In this document: piece by piece, positions 1-6,462 of the stretch
How positions within the stretch are numbered: position 1 is the first letter of the stretch
How the letters are laid out: every line of letters begins with the position of its first letter
Assembly: GCA_021835185.1 (NCBI GenBank)
Contig: JAKBQO010000032.1
Location: forward strand, 1 to 11,870
Reading direction: 5' to 3'
Source of the DNA: Thermoplasmata archaeon
GTDB lineage: Archaea > Thermoplasmatota > Thermoplasmata > Thermoplasmatales > Thermoplasmataceae
DNA: 11,870 nucleotides
The notes under the pieces: model-generated
Database searches by the model: none
The model's input: only the letters and a program-made list of their open reading frames with translations
Told to the model about the DNA's origin: nothing
Position numbers and translations under genes: made by a program

Positions 1-246
1 GCAAAGGGATACCAGGCACAGAGGGGGCTTGTCATTGTTGACCCTGAAGGGAAAATCCAGTATGAAGCCATGTTCAATGATGGCCTTGGAAAGGATGTCA
101 GGCATATATATGGTGCATTTATGGGCTTGAAAGTACTTCACGACACACCGGAAGGGGAAGGCCATATGTGTGCAATACCAGCAGACTGGACTCCAGGAGA
201 ATCTCCGCTGGATATAAATGTAGTAAGAGATATAGGAAAATTATAA
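1..246 (+). CDS. Peroxiredoxin (AhpC/TSA family), C-terminal part
   Basis: The open frame enters from the left edge and ends at TAA 244-246, leaving 81 residues. It reads as the C-terminal third of a 2-Cys type peroxiredoxin: a strand-forming RGLVIVDPEGK segment at residues 8-18, then EGHMCAIPADWTPGE near residues 58-72. The latter matches the family's C-terminal VCPAxWxPGE motif, whose Cys is the resolving cysteine. Such enzymes reduce hydrogen peroxide and organic hydroperoxides in the cytoplasm with thiols from a thioredoxin-like partner. The peroxidatic Cys would lie upstream of the window and cannot be checked. The tail after the motif is short, ending DINVVRDIGKL. A T-rich stretch follows the stop directly. 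The fold assignment is secure; the subgroup (Prx6-like versus AhpC-like) is not. Confidence 0.88.
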   Translation, partial: AKGYQAQRGLVIVDPEGKIQYEAMFNDGLGKDVRHIYGAFMGLKVLHDTPEGEGHMCAIPADWTPGESPLDINVVRDIGKL

Positions 247-258
247 TTTTTTATTTTT
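247..258 (+). terminator. T-rich terminator after the peroxiredoxin gene
   Basis: A run of T residues broken by single A residues begins at the stop codon. Oligo-T tracts without a hairpin are the usual intrinsic terminator in archaea. Inferred from composition and position only. Confidence 0.45.
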
Positions 259-260
259 CA

Positions 261-297
261 ATATAAATATTTATTTAGATAATTACAATAAACGTAT
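261..297 (+). promoter_or_regulatory. Promoter of the TrmB-type regulator
   Basis: A TATA-like stretch at 262-275 contains the perfect 12-bp palindrome ATAAATATTTAT (263-274). Its centre lies about 29 bp upstream of the ATG at 298, so transcription would begin at or a few bases before the start codon (leaderless mRNA). No SD is present. The palindrome is made only of A and T and may be chance; autoregulation by the encoded regulator is possible but not shown. Confidence 0.5.
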
Positions 298-1326
298 ATG
301 ACCGGTGATGAATTATTTAGCAAATTATCGAAATTTGGCCTATCGCCATATGAGATAAAGGTTTATAAGACACTGTTGTTGAATGGGCCTCAGACATCCA
401 CATCTATAGTATCGACCGCTGGCGTTCCACAACCGAGAGTTTATGATCTTTTTAACAATCTTTTAAATAAAGGATTAATTGAAATAAGCCCTGGAAAGAA
501 AAAAATATACAGGGCAGTTCCAGTTGATATCGCACTTAATAAAATAATAGAGGATATGACAGCATACAAGGACGAATTGACAGAATATGTAAAAGTTTCA
601 GAACCGGAAATGACCAAATATAATCCATATTTATGGTATTTAGACAATACAAATTTAATCCGGGAACAGATGAAAAATATGGTAATTAATGCAGAAACAG
701 AAATAATACTTTCTTTACGGCTCCCGCTTTTAAAATACCTTGATAGGTATATACTGGATGCAGCCGATAGAGGCATTTCTGTAATACTTACAATATTCCC
801 TGATTCTGACCGTTATGATATAAGTGAACTTGTTAACAGGGTTGTTATAAAAAGGAGGCCAGGAATTTCACCGGAAATCATGATAAAGGATAGAGATGAG
901 GCAATAGTTTATGTGGACAATGTAAGTGCTCGGGCAAAATACGCACTTGATTTCCAGGAACAGGAAATGATACACATCATTAATTATTATTACTACAATA
1001 TTGTATGGAAACCGTCAATTTACATATCAAAGTTCCAGATTAGACAAAAATGGGAATTTAAGACTTCATGGATATCATGTGAGGCAATAAATGTATTCAT
1101 GAACAATGGATATAAATTAACCGGGAGGGTAATAGGAGAAACCCAGAACGGTGAAATTGATATTAGCGGTAACGTAAAGGGAACAGATGTAATACCTGGA
1201 TACAAAAATTCTTTCCTTATAGAAACCGATGAAAGGGTATTTACAGTTGGAGGAAGGTTAACAAGGATAGAAGATATAAGGCTCGAAAAATTCCAGTTAA
1301 CCGCAGAAAAAAATAATACTAAATAA
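298..1326 (+). CDS. TrmB-family sugar-responsive transcriptional regulator
   Basis: A 342-residue protein with the full TrmB architecture. Residues 8-75 form the winged helix-turn-helix (recognition region around QPRVYDLFNNLLNKGLI, 45-61, with the wing at 63-72). A coiled-coil linker follows near 75-105. Residues 110-240 form a domain with a phospholipase-D-like fold, and 250-335 the C-terminal beta-rich effector domain. Length is close to Pyrococcus furiosus TrmB. N304, G319 and E325 fall in the same context (YKN... VGGRLTRIED) as residues I recall contacting the glucosyl ring in that structure (Asn305, Gly320, Glu326), so sugar sensing is likely. Family members are DNA-binding repressors or activators of sugar uptake and central carbon genes. 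No sugar transporter is adjacent; the nearest sugar gene here is glucose dehydrogenase at 9188. The ATG at 298 is supported by TATA spacing. The target genes are unknown. Confidence 0.88.
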   Translation: MTGDELFSKLSKFGLSPYEIKVYKTLLLNGPQTSTSIVSTAGVPQPRVYDLFNNLLNKGLIEISPGKKKIYRAVPVDIALNKIIEDMTAYKDELTEYVKVSEPEMTKYNPYLWYLDNTNLIREQMKNMVINAETEIILSLRLPLLKYLDRYILDAADRGISVILTIFPDSDRYDISELVNRVVIKRRPGISPEIMIKDRDEAIVYVDNVSARAKYALDFQEQEMIHIINYYYYNIVWKPSIYISKFQIRQKWEFKTSWISCEAINVFMNNGYKLTGRVIGETQNGEIDISGNVKGTDVIPGYKNSFLIETDERVFTVGGRLTRIEDIRLEKFQLTAEKNNTK

Positions 1327-1341
1327 TTCTGCCCGGGTTGT

Positions 1342-1355
1342 TTTATCCGGATAAA
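1342..1355. repeat. 14-bp perfect palindrome TTTATCCGGATAAA
   Basis: A perfect palindrome 16 bp beyond the stop codon of the TrmB-type gene. The 9-mer half TTTATCCGG recurs at 9122-9130 in the glucose dehydrogenase upstream region, and its complement lies inside that gene at 9920-9928. It could be an operator or a chance palindrome in AT-rich DNA. Confidence 0.35.
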
Positions 1356-1395
1356 TACCATTTATAATCGCATACCAGCATGTGTTATAGGGCAA

Positions 1396-1500
1396 CTAAC
1401 CTCTGTTAACTTGCCTGATTATAAAGTATATAGGTCCGTCCTGGATAGTGCCACAATAGAATTTTCGGCCGTATCCAGTTCCCTGCGCCGAGGAGTGCAT
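1396..1500 (-). CDS. Possible 34-residue small protein
   Basis: A 34-codon frame runs from ATG at 1500 to TAG at 1396-1398. Support comes from a GGAGAG SD-like site at 1508-1513 (7 nt before the ATG) and a weak TATA-like GATAAAAAG on the minus strand near 1552-1560. The peptide starts MHSSAQGTGYGRKFYCGTI, is rich in Gly and aromatic residues, has one Cys, and matches no family I recognise. Caution is needed because at least one other minus-strand frame is open here (ATG at 1522, stop at 1406), and the same DNA carries a strong inverted repeat that may mean a structured RNA instead. G+C content is visibly higher than in the neighbouring genes. Confidence 0.28.
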   Translation of the reverse strand: MHSSAQGTGYGRKFYCGTIQDGPIYFIIRQVNRG

Positions 1501-1514
1501 AAAATATCTCTCCT
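1441..1514. other. G+C-rich structured patch (candidate non-coding RNA)
   Basis: CTGGATA (1441-1447) pairs perfectly with TATCCAG (1472-1478). Inside lies a second short stem, GCC (1450-1452) with GGC (1467-1469), separated by a 2x2 internal loop. A further stem, AGGAG (1491-1495) with CTCCT (1510-1514), follows. In AT-rich thermophile genomes a G+C-rich intergenic island with nested stems often marks a stable RNA. The strand is unclear: the plus-strand TATA-like stretch at 1419-1432 would start transcription inside the first stem, whereas the minus strand carries the possible small ORF. I do not recognise a C/D or H/ACA guide, SRP or RNase P signature. Confidence 0.3.
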
Positions 1515-1615
1515 TTCAACATTTAAGGTCGAGTAGCTTCCTGATATCCACCTTTTTATCATGGTTACACATACACTGCAATATTTTAATAGGAAAAATA
1601 CTATTCCGTTTATAT

Positions 1616-2371
1616 ATGCAATATAATGCCTCTGTTGTAATTCCTGCCCTGAATGAAAAAGAAAATTTAAACAGGCTAATACCTGCTCTTGCAGATGACA
1701 ACATTTCATCAATATATATCATAGATGACCAATCAACAGATGGCACAGCAGACCTGGTTAAAAAATATCCTGATGTGCATTTCCTTTTCAGGGGTGGCAG
1801 GCTGGGGCTTATAAGCGCAGAAATAGACGGAATGCGGTTAAGTGGCACCGAGTATGTTGTGGTAATGGACGCTGACCTTTCCCATCGGCCTGAAGATGTA
1901 CCCGGGCTGATAGATCAGGCTATAAGAACTTCTTCAGATCTGGTTATAGGGTCTAGATACACAGATAAGGGTATAACAAATGATGAATTTATCCGTAAAA
2001 TCATAAGCAGGATCGCCAATATGCTATTCCGGATATCATTTGATATAAATCTGAATGACTGTACATCCGGATTCAGGGTATACAGCAGAAAGGCATGTGA
2101 TTACCTTGGGAAGCAGGTAGATATAGAAAATGGTTACGTTGGCCAGGTTGATATAGTAAGCAGGCTGGCACACAATGGATTTAAAATTACTGAATATCCT
2201 GTTGTATTTGTCAAGAGGACACAGGGAAAATCAAAGTTAAAAATGCGTGAAATTGTAAATTTTTTTCTTTTTGTAATATATAACAAAAAGATATTCCGCG
2301 CGATTCTTGGAATGGCTGCGCTCGTTATACTGATGATAGTTTTTTCATACCTTTTTATTCTCTTTATCTAA
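1616..2371 (+). CDS. Family 2 glycosyltransferase, DPM1-like
   Basis: A 251-residue protein with a GT-A catalytic domain at about residues 5-205, followed by two hydrophobic segments (212-222 and 228-251) that should anchor it on the inner face of the membrane. Visible motifs are VVIPALNEKENL at the N-terminus, IDDQSTDGT (36-44), the metal-binding DAD at 85-87 in VVMDADLSHRPED, IGSRY (111-115) and CTSGFRVYSRKA (149-160), the pattern of dolichyl-phosphate mannose or glucose synthases. It would move a sugar from a nucleotide sugar to a polyprenyl phosphate for glycan or S-layer glycosylation; the sugar and acceptor cannot be read from sequence. The start at 1616 is supported by an AT-rich TATA-like element around 1580-1590 and the family-typical first strand. 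Its last 27 bp overlap the tail of the convergent flavoprotein gene. Confidence 0.85.
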   Translation: MQYNASVVIPALNEKENLNRLIPALADDNISSIYIIDDQSTDGTADLVKKYPDVHFLFRGGRLGLISAEIDGMRLSGTEYVVVMDADLSHRPEDVPGLIDQAIRTSSDLVIGSRYTDKGITNDEFIRKIISRIANMLFRISFDINLNDCTSGFRVYSRKACDYLGKQVDIENGYVGQVDIVSRLAHNGFKITEYPVVFVKRTQGKSKLKMREIVNFFLFVIYNKKIFRAILGMAALVILMIVFSYLFILFI

Positions 2372-3661
2372 TGCAAGGCTTGCTGAAATTATTATCGGGT
2401 CCCATACAGGGCCGTACTCCGGCTCGTAGCCAAGGTCATTGTATAACAGGTCATATAGATTCATATGGCCGGATATGGCTGTGGCTATTACATTTAGCCT
2501 CCAAGCTGCATTGTCTTTGCCAATAATCTGCCCACCCATAATTTCTTCTGTTTTTTTATTATAAATAATTTTCAAGAATATATCGGAGCCGTGCAGATAA
2601 TTTGATTTGCTCTTTGCTTTTATGTAAACGCTTCCATAATCAATCCCGGTTTTCTTTGCAGTGGCTTCATTTATTCCGGTATACCCGACCTGGTAACCAA
2701 AGACATTTATTATTGTGGTCCCCAGCGCTCCAGGAAACACCCTGCTATTTCCGAACATGTTAATTCCAATAGTCCTTCCCATTTTATTTGCAATCTGTGC
2801 CAGGGGGTAGTATCCATATGACCCGGTAACAATATTTTTTGTTGCTACATTATCGCCGGCGGCGTAAATATCTGAATTCGATGTTTGCAAAAAGTCATTT
2901 ACCTTGATGAGCCCATCTGCAGTAAGCTCCAATCCGGCTTTCTCTGCAAGTTCTGTTGATGGTTTAATTCCAGTAGCAAAAATTACAATCTGTGTATTGA
3001 ATGGCCCATTACCGGTAGTTACCTGATAATTGCCCGGTGTTCCTGATATTGCTGATGGGATAGAGTTATATTCAATCTCATTTCCGCTTTCATTCACTAT
3101 GGAAGTGAGTATATTCCCCATATCACTATCCATATGCGGGAGTACGTATTCATGTTTGGAAATTAACTTTACTTTAAATTTATGTGAAAGCAGTGAAAAA
3201 AGTTCAGTGCCCAGGACACCTGCACCTATTATAGTTACATTGTTCAGCCCTTTTATCTTTTCCTTTATGCCTATTGCGTCATCCATATTTCTCAGGGCAT
3301 ATGCATACCCTTTAAATTCATCAGGTATCCGTGGTTCCGCCCCGGTGGCTATAACGAGTTTGTCATAAGGAAACTTCTTGTTCCCTGCGAATACATATTT
3401 TTCACCCGGATTTATATATTCAACTTTCGTGCCTGTAATTACTTCCAGGTTTCTATGTTCCGTAAATTCACTTAGGGGGTAATGAAGAAGTTCACCAGAA
3501 TCCTCAAAATACCCTGAAAGATAATATGGCATTCCACATTCAGCATAGGACACATATCCTGTCTGTTCAATTACAGTTATGCGGGCAGTTTTGTCCATCC
3601 TCCTTGCTTTGGATGCTGCGGACATTCCTGCTGCACCTCCGCCAATAACCACTATATTCAT
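2345..3661 (-). CDS. CoA-disulfide reductase / NADH oxidase-type flavoprotein
   Basis: A 438-residue class of pyridine-nucleotide disulfide oxidoreductase with a single redox cysteine. FAD-binding GGGAAG is at residues 7-12. C42 in SYAECGMPYY fits the SFxxCGxPY motif of CoA-disulfide reductases and NADH oxidases. A second dinucleotide site, GAGVLG, is at 146-151, ATGIKP at 229-234, and the second FAD motif YAAGD at 266-270. The dimerisation domain ends with LGYEPEYGPVWDPI, the usual C-terminal signature containing a catalytic Tyr. It would use NAD(P)H to reduce CoA disulfide, polysulfide or oxygen in the cytoplasm; archaea of this group lack glutathione, so CoA is a plausible thiol buffer. 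Which electron acceptor is physiological cannot be decided. The start at 3661 lies about 23 bp from a minus-strand TATA element (near 3679-3687), so it is probably leaderless. Converges with, and overlaps, the glycosyltransferase gene. Confidence 0.87.
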   Translation of the reverse strand: MNIVVIGGGAAGMSAASKARRMDKTARITVIEQTGYVSYAECGMPYYLSGYFEDSGELLHYPLSEFTEHRNLEVITGTKVEYINPGEKYVFAGNKKFPYDKLVIATGAEPRIPDEFKGYAYALRNMDDAIGIKEKIKGLNNVTIIGAGVLGTELFSLLSHKFKVKLISKHEYVLPHMDSDMGNILTSIVNESGNEIEYNSIPSAISGTPGNYQVTTGNGPFNTQIVIFATGIKPSTELAEKAGLELTADGLIKVNDFLQTSNSDIYAAGDNVATKNIVTGSYGYYPLAQIANKMGRTIGINMFGNSRVFPGALGTTIINVFGYQVGYTGINEATAKKTGIDYGSVYIKAKSKSNYLHGSDIFLKIIYNKKTEEIMGGQIIGKDNAAWRLNVIATAISGHMNLYDLLYNDLGYEPEYGPVWDPIIISASLALDKENKKV

Positions 3662-3705
3662 GAATAATTATATGTACTGGCTATATAATCTTAATCTACA
3701 GCATT

Positions 3706-3733
3706 AAATAAAAAATCAAAAACAGATAAAAAG
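3706..3733 (-). terminator. Multi-T terminator after the acidic microprotein gene
   Basis: On the minus strand this stretch has four T-runs separated by one to three bases, just downstream of the stop codon at 3765 and just before the TATA element of the flavoprotein gene. This is the typical archaeal oligo-T terminator pattern and makes the microprotein gene a separate unit. Confidence 0.5.
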
Positions 3734-3764
3734 CATTTACAGGAAACAATTCTAGACAGCAATA

Positions 3765-3836
3765 TTACTCGTCATCTTCATCCTCGTCCCCATCATCATC
3801 GTCGTCATCGTCATAACGTGTCATGAAACTGACCAT
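3765..3836 (-). CDS. Extremely acidic 23-residue microprotein
   Basis: ATG at 3836 to TAA at 3765-3767. The peptide has a short head, MVSFMTRY, followed by 15 residues of which 14 are Asp or Glu, interrupted by one Gly. A perfect GGAGGTG SD (3842-3848) sits 5 nt before the ATG, which is striking in a window where most genes look leaderless. TATA-like elements lie at about 3858-3866 and 3868-3880, and a T-rich terminator follows at 3706-3733. Asp is encoded by mixed GAC and GAT and Glu by GAG and GAA, so this is not a simple triplet repeat; the amino acid composition seems to be what is kept. I know no family. Cation binding, DNA mimicry or binding to a basic partner are possibilities, all speculative. 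An alternative start at the internal Met (residue 5) would lose the SD spacing. Confidence 0.6.
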   Translation of the reverse strand: MVSFMTRYDDDDDDDGDEDEDDE

Positions 3837-3841
3837 TGAAG

Positions 3842-3880
3842 CACCTCCACTGTATAGATAAATATAATGGTAAATAAACT
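3842..3880 (-). promoter_or_regulatory. SD and promoter of the acidic microprotein gene
   Basis: On the minus strand, an A-rich BRE-like stretch and GTTTATTTACC (about 3868-3880) would place transcription start near 3850, just ahead of the SD GGAGGTG at 3842-3848. A second TATA-like TTATATTTATC lies at about 3856-3866. The SD fixes the start codon at 3836. Confidence 0.5.
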
Positions 3881-3920
3881 TTTGGTATAATTGTTCACTC
3901 TGCTATTAATTAAAAATTCA

Positions 3921-3956
3921 AGCTCAAATCTTTATACGTCTGAAACATTGACCAGT
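3921..3956 (+). promoter_or_regulatory. Promoter that sets the esterase start codon
   Basis: CAAATCTTTATAC (3925-3937) looks like a BRE plus TATA box. Its centre is about 23 bp upstream of the ATG at 3957, the leaderless spacing seen elsewhere here, so translation should begin at 3957 rather than at the upstream in-frame codon at 3891. Confidence 0.55.
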
Positions 3957-4898
3957 ATGCATGAAATTATTGTAGACAAATTGGTGGCAGAATCTCTGAA
4001 AGGCAATCCTCTCAGGGATGAATATAACAGGGAAATAATAAAGATAGAGAACAATGTAAAATCCAGTACACCTGTATTTATAGGACTTCCAGGATTTTTT
4101 GGGTCCGGAAACAGTTTCCTCAATAAAAGTTATACATCTTTCGATTTTAAAGATCTGCTTGAAAAGCTTGACACCGAATATGGTTACATTATGATTCTTC
4201 CAGATACTATGACAAAATTTGGAGGGAACCAGTTTGTAGATTCAACTGCAATTGGAAACTATAAAAGTTTTATTGCCCGTGATCTGGTAGATTATATACA
4301 TAGTTTGTATGGAAATCGTGACATTTATCTATTCGGGAAGTCATCAGGGGGATTCGGCTCAATTTCTATCACCCTGGATTACCCGGAGATCTTCAAAGGA
4401 TTTATAGACATATCGGGCGATTCATATTTTCCATACTGTTATCTACCGGATTTTTCAACTGCATACCTCACAATGAAAGGAAAAACGCTGGAGGGCTTTA
4501 TTGAATCGTATCGCCAGCAAATGGTACACAGCCAGGATGAACTGGAGACATACAACGTTGTGGCAATGGCCGCTTCCTATTCTCCAGACGGGAAAAATAT
4601 ACAGCTCCCATTTTCAATAGACACAGGTGAAATACTTCCAGATGTATGGAATAAATGGCTGGAATTTGACCCTGTTAACCGGCTTTCCGGTGAAGTGGAA
4701 AAGCTAAAAGGCAAGAAAATAATATTGCAGACTGGCAACAGGGACGAGTACAAAATAAACATCGGAATGAATATGATACATGAAATATTGAAAAGAAATC
4801 AAATTGACCATTATTATAAGGAATACCCGAATGGGCATTTTAATACCAATTATTTCTATCTGGATTCATTTCCAGAAATTTTAAAAAGTTATAAATAA
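3957..4898 (+). CDS. Alpha/beta-hydrolase, esterase D-like serine esterase
   Basis: A 313-residue protein when started at ATG 3957; a longer frame from 3891 exists, but its extra 22 residues would lie across the promoter. The fold is that of PF00756-type esterases: a FIGLPGFFGSG strand-turn early on (oxyanion region), nucleophile elbow G-K-S-S-G with Ser129, acid Asp263 in QTGNRDEY, and His294 in YPNGHFN. These give a complete Ser-Asp-His triad in the right order and spacing. No signal peptide or membrane segment is visible, so it should be cytoplasmic. Relatives hydrolyse carboxylic esters, including S-formylglutathione and acyl-sugar esters; the natural substrate is unknown. It is a single-gene unit converging on the small membrane protein gene, 29 bp apart. 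The enzyme class is confident, the substrate is not. Confidence 0.8.
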   Translation: MHEIIVDKLVAESLKGNPLRDEYNREIIKIENNVKSSTPVFIGLPGFFGSGNSFLNKSYTSFDFKDLLEKLDTEYGYIMILPDTMTKFGGNQFVDSTAIGNYKSFIARDLVDYIHSLYGNRDIYLFGKSSGGFGSISITLDYPEIFKGFIDISGDSYFPYCYLPDFSTAYLTMKGKTLEGFIESYRQQMVHSQDELETYNVVAMAASYSPDGKNIQLPFSIDTGEILPDVWNKWLEFDPVNRLSGEVEKLKGKKIILQTGNRDEYKINIGMNMIHEILKRNQIDHYYKEYPNGHFNTNYFYLDSFPEILKSYK

Positions 4899-4927
4899 AT
4901 TATTAATTTAATTATTTTCCGGTATTT

Positions 4928-5233
4928 TTATCCTTTCCAGATTCCAACACCGAGGCCTATGAGGAATAATACAAGCACAAGCGTAACTGATCCAACATGT
5001 CCAAGGCTTACTAACCCTGGCGCTTTGCTTATATTGTCAATGAAAAATGTCTTTGCATATGTGTATACCTTGCTGAATGAAACGTTGGGTACGAATGAAA
5101 GCCCGGCATAACTAGCCAGCACAAATGCTATTATGAGCAAGATAGCCGAAACAATTCCCTTTTTAATGGCAAGCCCGAATAGTAATCCATCGATTAAAGC
5201 AATAGCTAATATTATATATCCCGAAACATCCAT
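4928..5233 (-). CDS. Small integral membrane protein, unknown function
   Basis: A 101-residue, very hydrophobic protein. Predicted membrane helices are at about residues 4-22, 27-48 and 80-99, with an amphipathic segment (SFSKVYTYAKTFFIDNISK, 52-70) between the second and third that may lie on the membrane surface. There is no signal peptidase motif and no conserved catalytic residue. I do not recognise the family. The ATG at 5233 is about 26 bp from a minus-strand TATA element near 5254-5265, supporting a leaderless mRNA. It is divergent from the prenyltransferase gene and convergent with the esterase gene, so it is transcribed alone. Reality as a gene is supported by full-length hydrophobic periodicity plus the promoter. 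Confidence 0.65.
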   Translation of the reverse strand: MDVSGYIILAIALIDGLLFGLAIKKGIVSAILLIIAFVLASYAGLSFVPNVSFSKVYTYAKTFFIDNISKAPGLVSLGHVGSVTLVLVLFLIGLGVGIWKG

Positions 5234-5347
5234 AAATGATTATGCGAATCAGAATATATAAATATATGCAAATTGATCGAGAAAAATAATATTTACAACT
5301 TTCAAAAAGGACAAAAATATAATATCTATGTAAATATCAGTCTCTAA
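5234..5347. promoter_or_regulatory. Divergent promoters of membrane protein and prenyltransferase
   Basis: A 114-bp spacer holds back-to-back leaderless promoters. On the minus strand, ATATTTATATATTC lies near 5252-5265 (26 bp from ATG 5233). On the plus strand, AAAAATATAATATC lies near 5312-5325 (about 28 bp from ATG 5348). No SD is seen on either side. Confidence 0.5.
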
Positions 5348-6160
5348 ATGAATAAGTGGATTAAAATTACACGTCCGGTAAACGGGCTCATGGGATTCTT
5401 CTCCATATACATAGTAGGATTTATTGCCGTAAACCTGCATATTGCTGAATTCATCATACCACTGACATTGGGTGCAATAAGTGTATTCCTCGTAACAGCA
5501 GGGGGAAATATAATAAATGATATCAGTGATGTGGAAACAGACAAATATAACCATCCGGACAGGCCGTTGCCTTCAGGAACCATAACAAAAAAAGCAGCAT
5601 CATATTTAGCTATCTCATTTTTTATTATTGCATTCATAGTATCTACTTTTATATCTATTTTTATAAGTGTGGTGGTTGTAATAGCTGAATTGTTGCTTGT
5701 CAGCTATGAATTTAAAACTAAAAAAATTGGGTTACCAGGAAATCTTACGGTAAGCCTGCTTATAGGCATGATTTTTCTCTATGGAGGTTTTATCACCGGC
5801 ACCATATCAAAAATGCTCCTTCTCTTTCTACTTGCCTTTTTCTCCAATATGTCCAGAGAAATAATGAAAGATATAGAAGATATAAATGGGGATGTTGATA
5901 GGGTTACGTTCCCAAAAAAATATGGAATTGGCATGGCAAAAATTGTATCCGCTATTTTTGTAGTCATAACAATTTCAGTATCTGTCCTGCCATATTATTT
6001 CCATGTGCTATCAATTTACTATCTTTATGCAGTGGTATTAGACGATCTCCTGTTTGCCATTACCATATGGTACCTGAAAGCTAATATATCCCGCGGTGAA
6101 AAAGTTTCGAAGGTAGCTATGATCTATGGAATGGTGTGTTTTCTAATAGGTGGAATATAA
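5348..6160 (+). CDS. UbiA-family prenyltransferase, probable DGGGP synthase
   Basis: A 270-residue polytopic membrane enzyme of the UbiA superfamily with about eight to nine hydrophobic segments. The first Asp-rich motif is N57-D58-x2-D61-x3-D65, followed by HPDRPLPSG (69-77). The second is R170-E171-x2-K174-D175-x2-D178-x3-D182, then FPKKYGIGMA. Both bind Mg-diphosphate of the prenyl donor. The RPLPSG segment and REIMKDIEDINGD match archaeal (S)-2,3-di-O-geranylgeranylglyceryl phosphate synthase (EC 2.5.1.42), which adds the second geranylgeranyl chain to GGGP to make the ether-lipid core. Length fits that group. Quinone-type prenyltransferases are the main alternative; the absence of quinone genes nearby and the motif wording favour the lipid role. 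Leaderless start supported by the TATA near 5312-5325. Single-gene unit. Confidence 0.83.
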   Translation: MNKWIKITRPVNGLMGFFSIYIVGFIAVNLHIAEFIIPLTLGAISVFLVTAGGNIINDISDVETDKYNHPDRPLPSGTITKKAASYLAISFFIIAFIVSTFISIFISVVVVIAELLLVSYEFKTKKIGLPGNLTVSLLIGMIFLYGGFITGTISKMLLLFLLAFFSNMSREIMKDIEDINGDVDRVTFPKKYGIGMAKIVSAIFVVITISVSVLPYYFHVLSIYYLYAVVLDDLLFAITIWYLKANISRGEKVSKVAMIYGMVCFLIGGI

Positions 6161-6377
6161 AACATTAGATTCCGGTAGAGGGTTATAATTTTGCTAATAT
6201 CTCAATACCGCATATCATTGATGAAATCTCTTGAGATATTCAAGTGATGTGGAAATATATGAGTTGACTATATGGGATGTTATGAATTATAATTTAGTAC
6301 CTGTTGGCTCAAATAATTTCCAGGTATAATCAATAAAAACTACTTCAATTAATTAATTTAAAATAATATAATTAGAA
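6161..6377. other. Convergent intergenic region after the prenyltransferase gene
   Basis: 217 bp without a credible gene. It contains a 10-bp inverted repeat (6196-6240) and, nearer the tRNA, A-rich runs (about 6331-6375) that read as T-runs on the minus strand and could terminate the tRNA transcript. Only very short open frames occur on either strand. Confidence 0.5.
6196..6240. repeat. 10-bp perfect inverted repeat with 25-nt loop
   Basis: AATATCTCAA (6196-6205) and TTGAGATATT (6231-6240) are exact reverse complements. The loop contains TCATTGATGA with a 4-bp self-complementary core. It lies 36 bp past the prenyltransferase stop and might be a 3'-UTR hairpin, a protein-binding site or a relic of a mobile-element end. 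Confidence 0.45.
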
Positions 6378-6460
6378 CGCGGGGAATGGGATTTGAACCC
6401 ATGCTCTCATTTCGAGAAACAGCTTAGCAGGCTGCCGCCGTACCACTGGGCCATCCCCGC
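6378..6460 (-). tRNA. tRNA-Ser (anticodon GCU)
   Basis: Read on the minus strand, the acceptor GCGGGGA pairs with TCCCCGC, with discriminator G at 6378. The D arm contains AGTGGTACGG. The anticodon stem is GCAGC/GCTGT with loop CTGCTAA, so the anticodon is GCT (6426-6428), reading AGC and AGU. A long variable arm (TCTC-GAAAT-GAGA) marks the class II shape of tRNA-Ser. The T arm is ATGGG-TTCAAAT-CCCAT. No CCA is encoded and no intron is seen. The 5' end lies only 2 bp from the stop codon of the upstream protein gene, so it probably has no promoter of its own and is cut from a shared transcript by RNase P. Confidence 0.95.
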
Positions 6461-6462
6461 AT

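Noticed and set aside
3780..3815. CAT/CGT triplet microsatellite
   Set aside because: Units are irregular and mixed between synonymous Asp and Glu codons in the acidic frame; better explained as coding.
3891..3956. N-terminal extension of the esterase from the upstream in-frame codon
   Set aside because: The extra 22 residues span the BRE/TATA element whose spacing fits ATG 3957, and they match no part of the fold.
6215..6262. C/D box guide RNA (TGATGA and TGATGT boxes)
   Set aside because: The expected CTGA D/D' boxes are only TTGA, and the first guide space is about 6 nt, too short.
6161..6330. Transposase relic on the minus strand
   Set aside because: One frame reads for about 20 residues on each side of a stop, but no transposase motif, catalytic residue or flanking duplication can be recognised.
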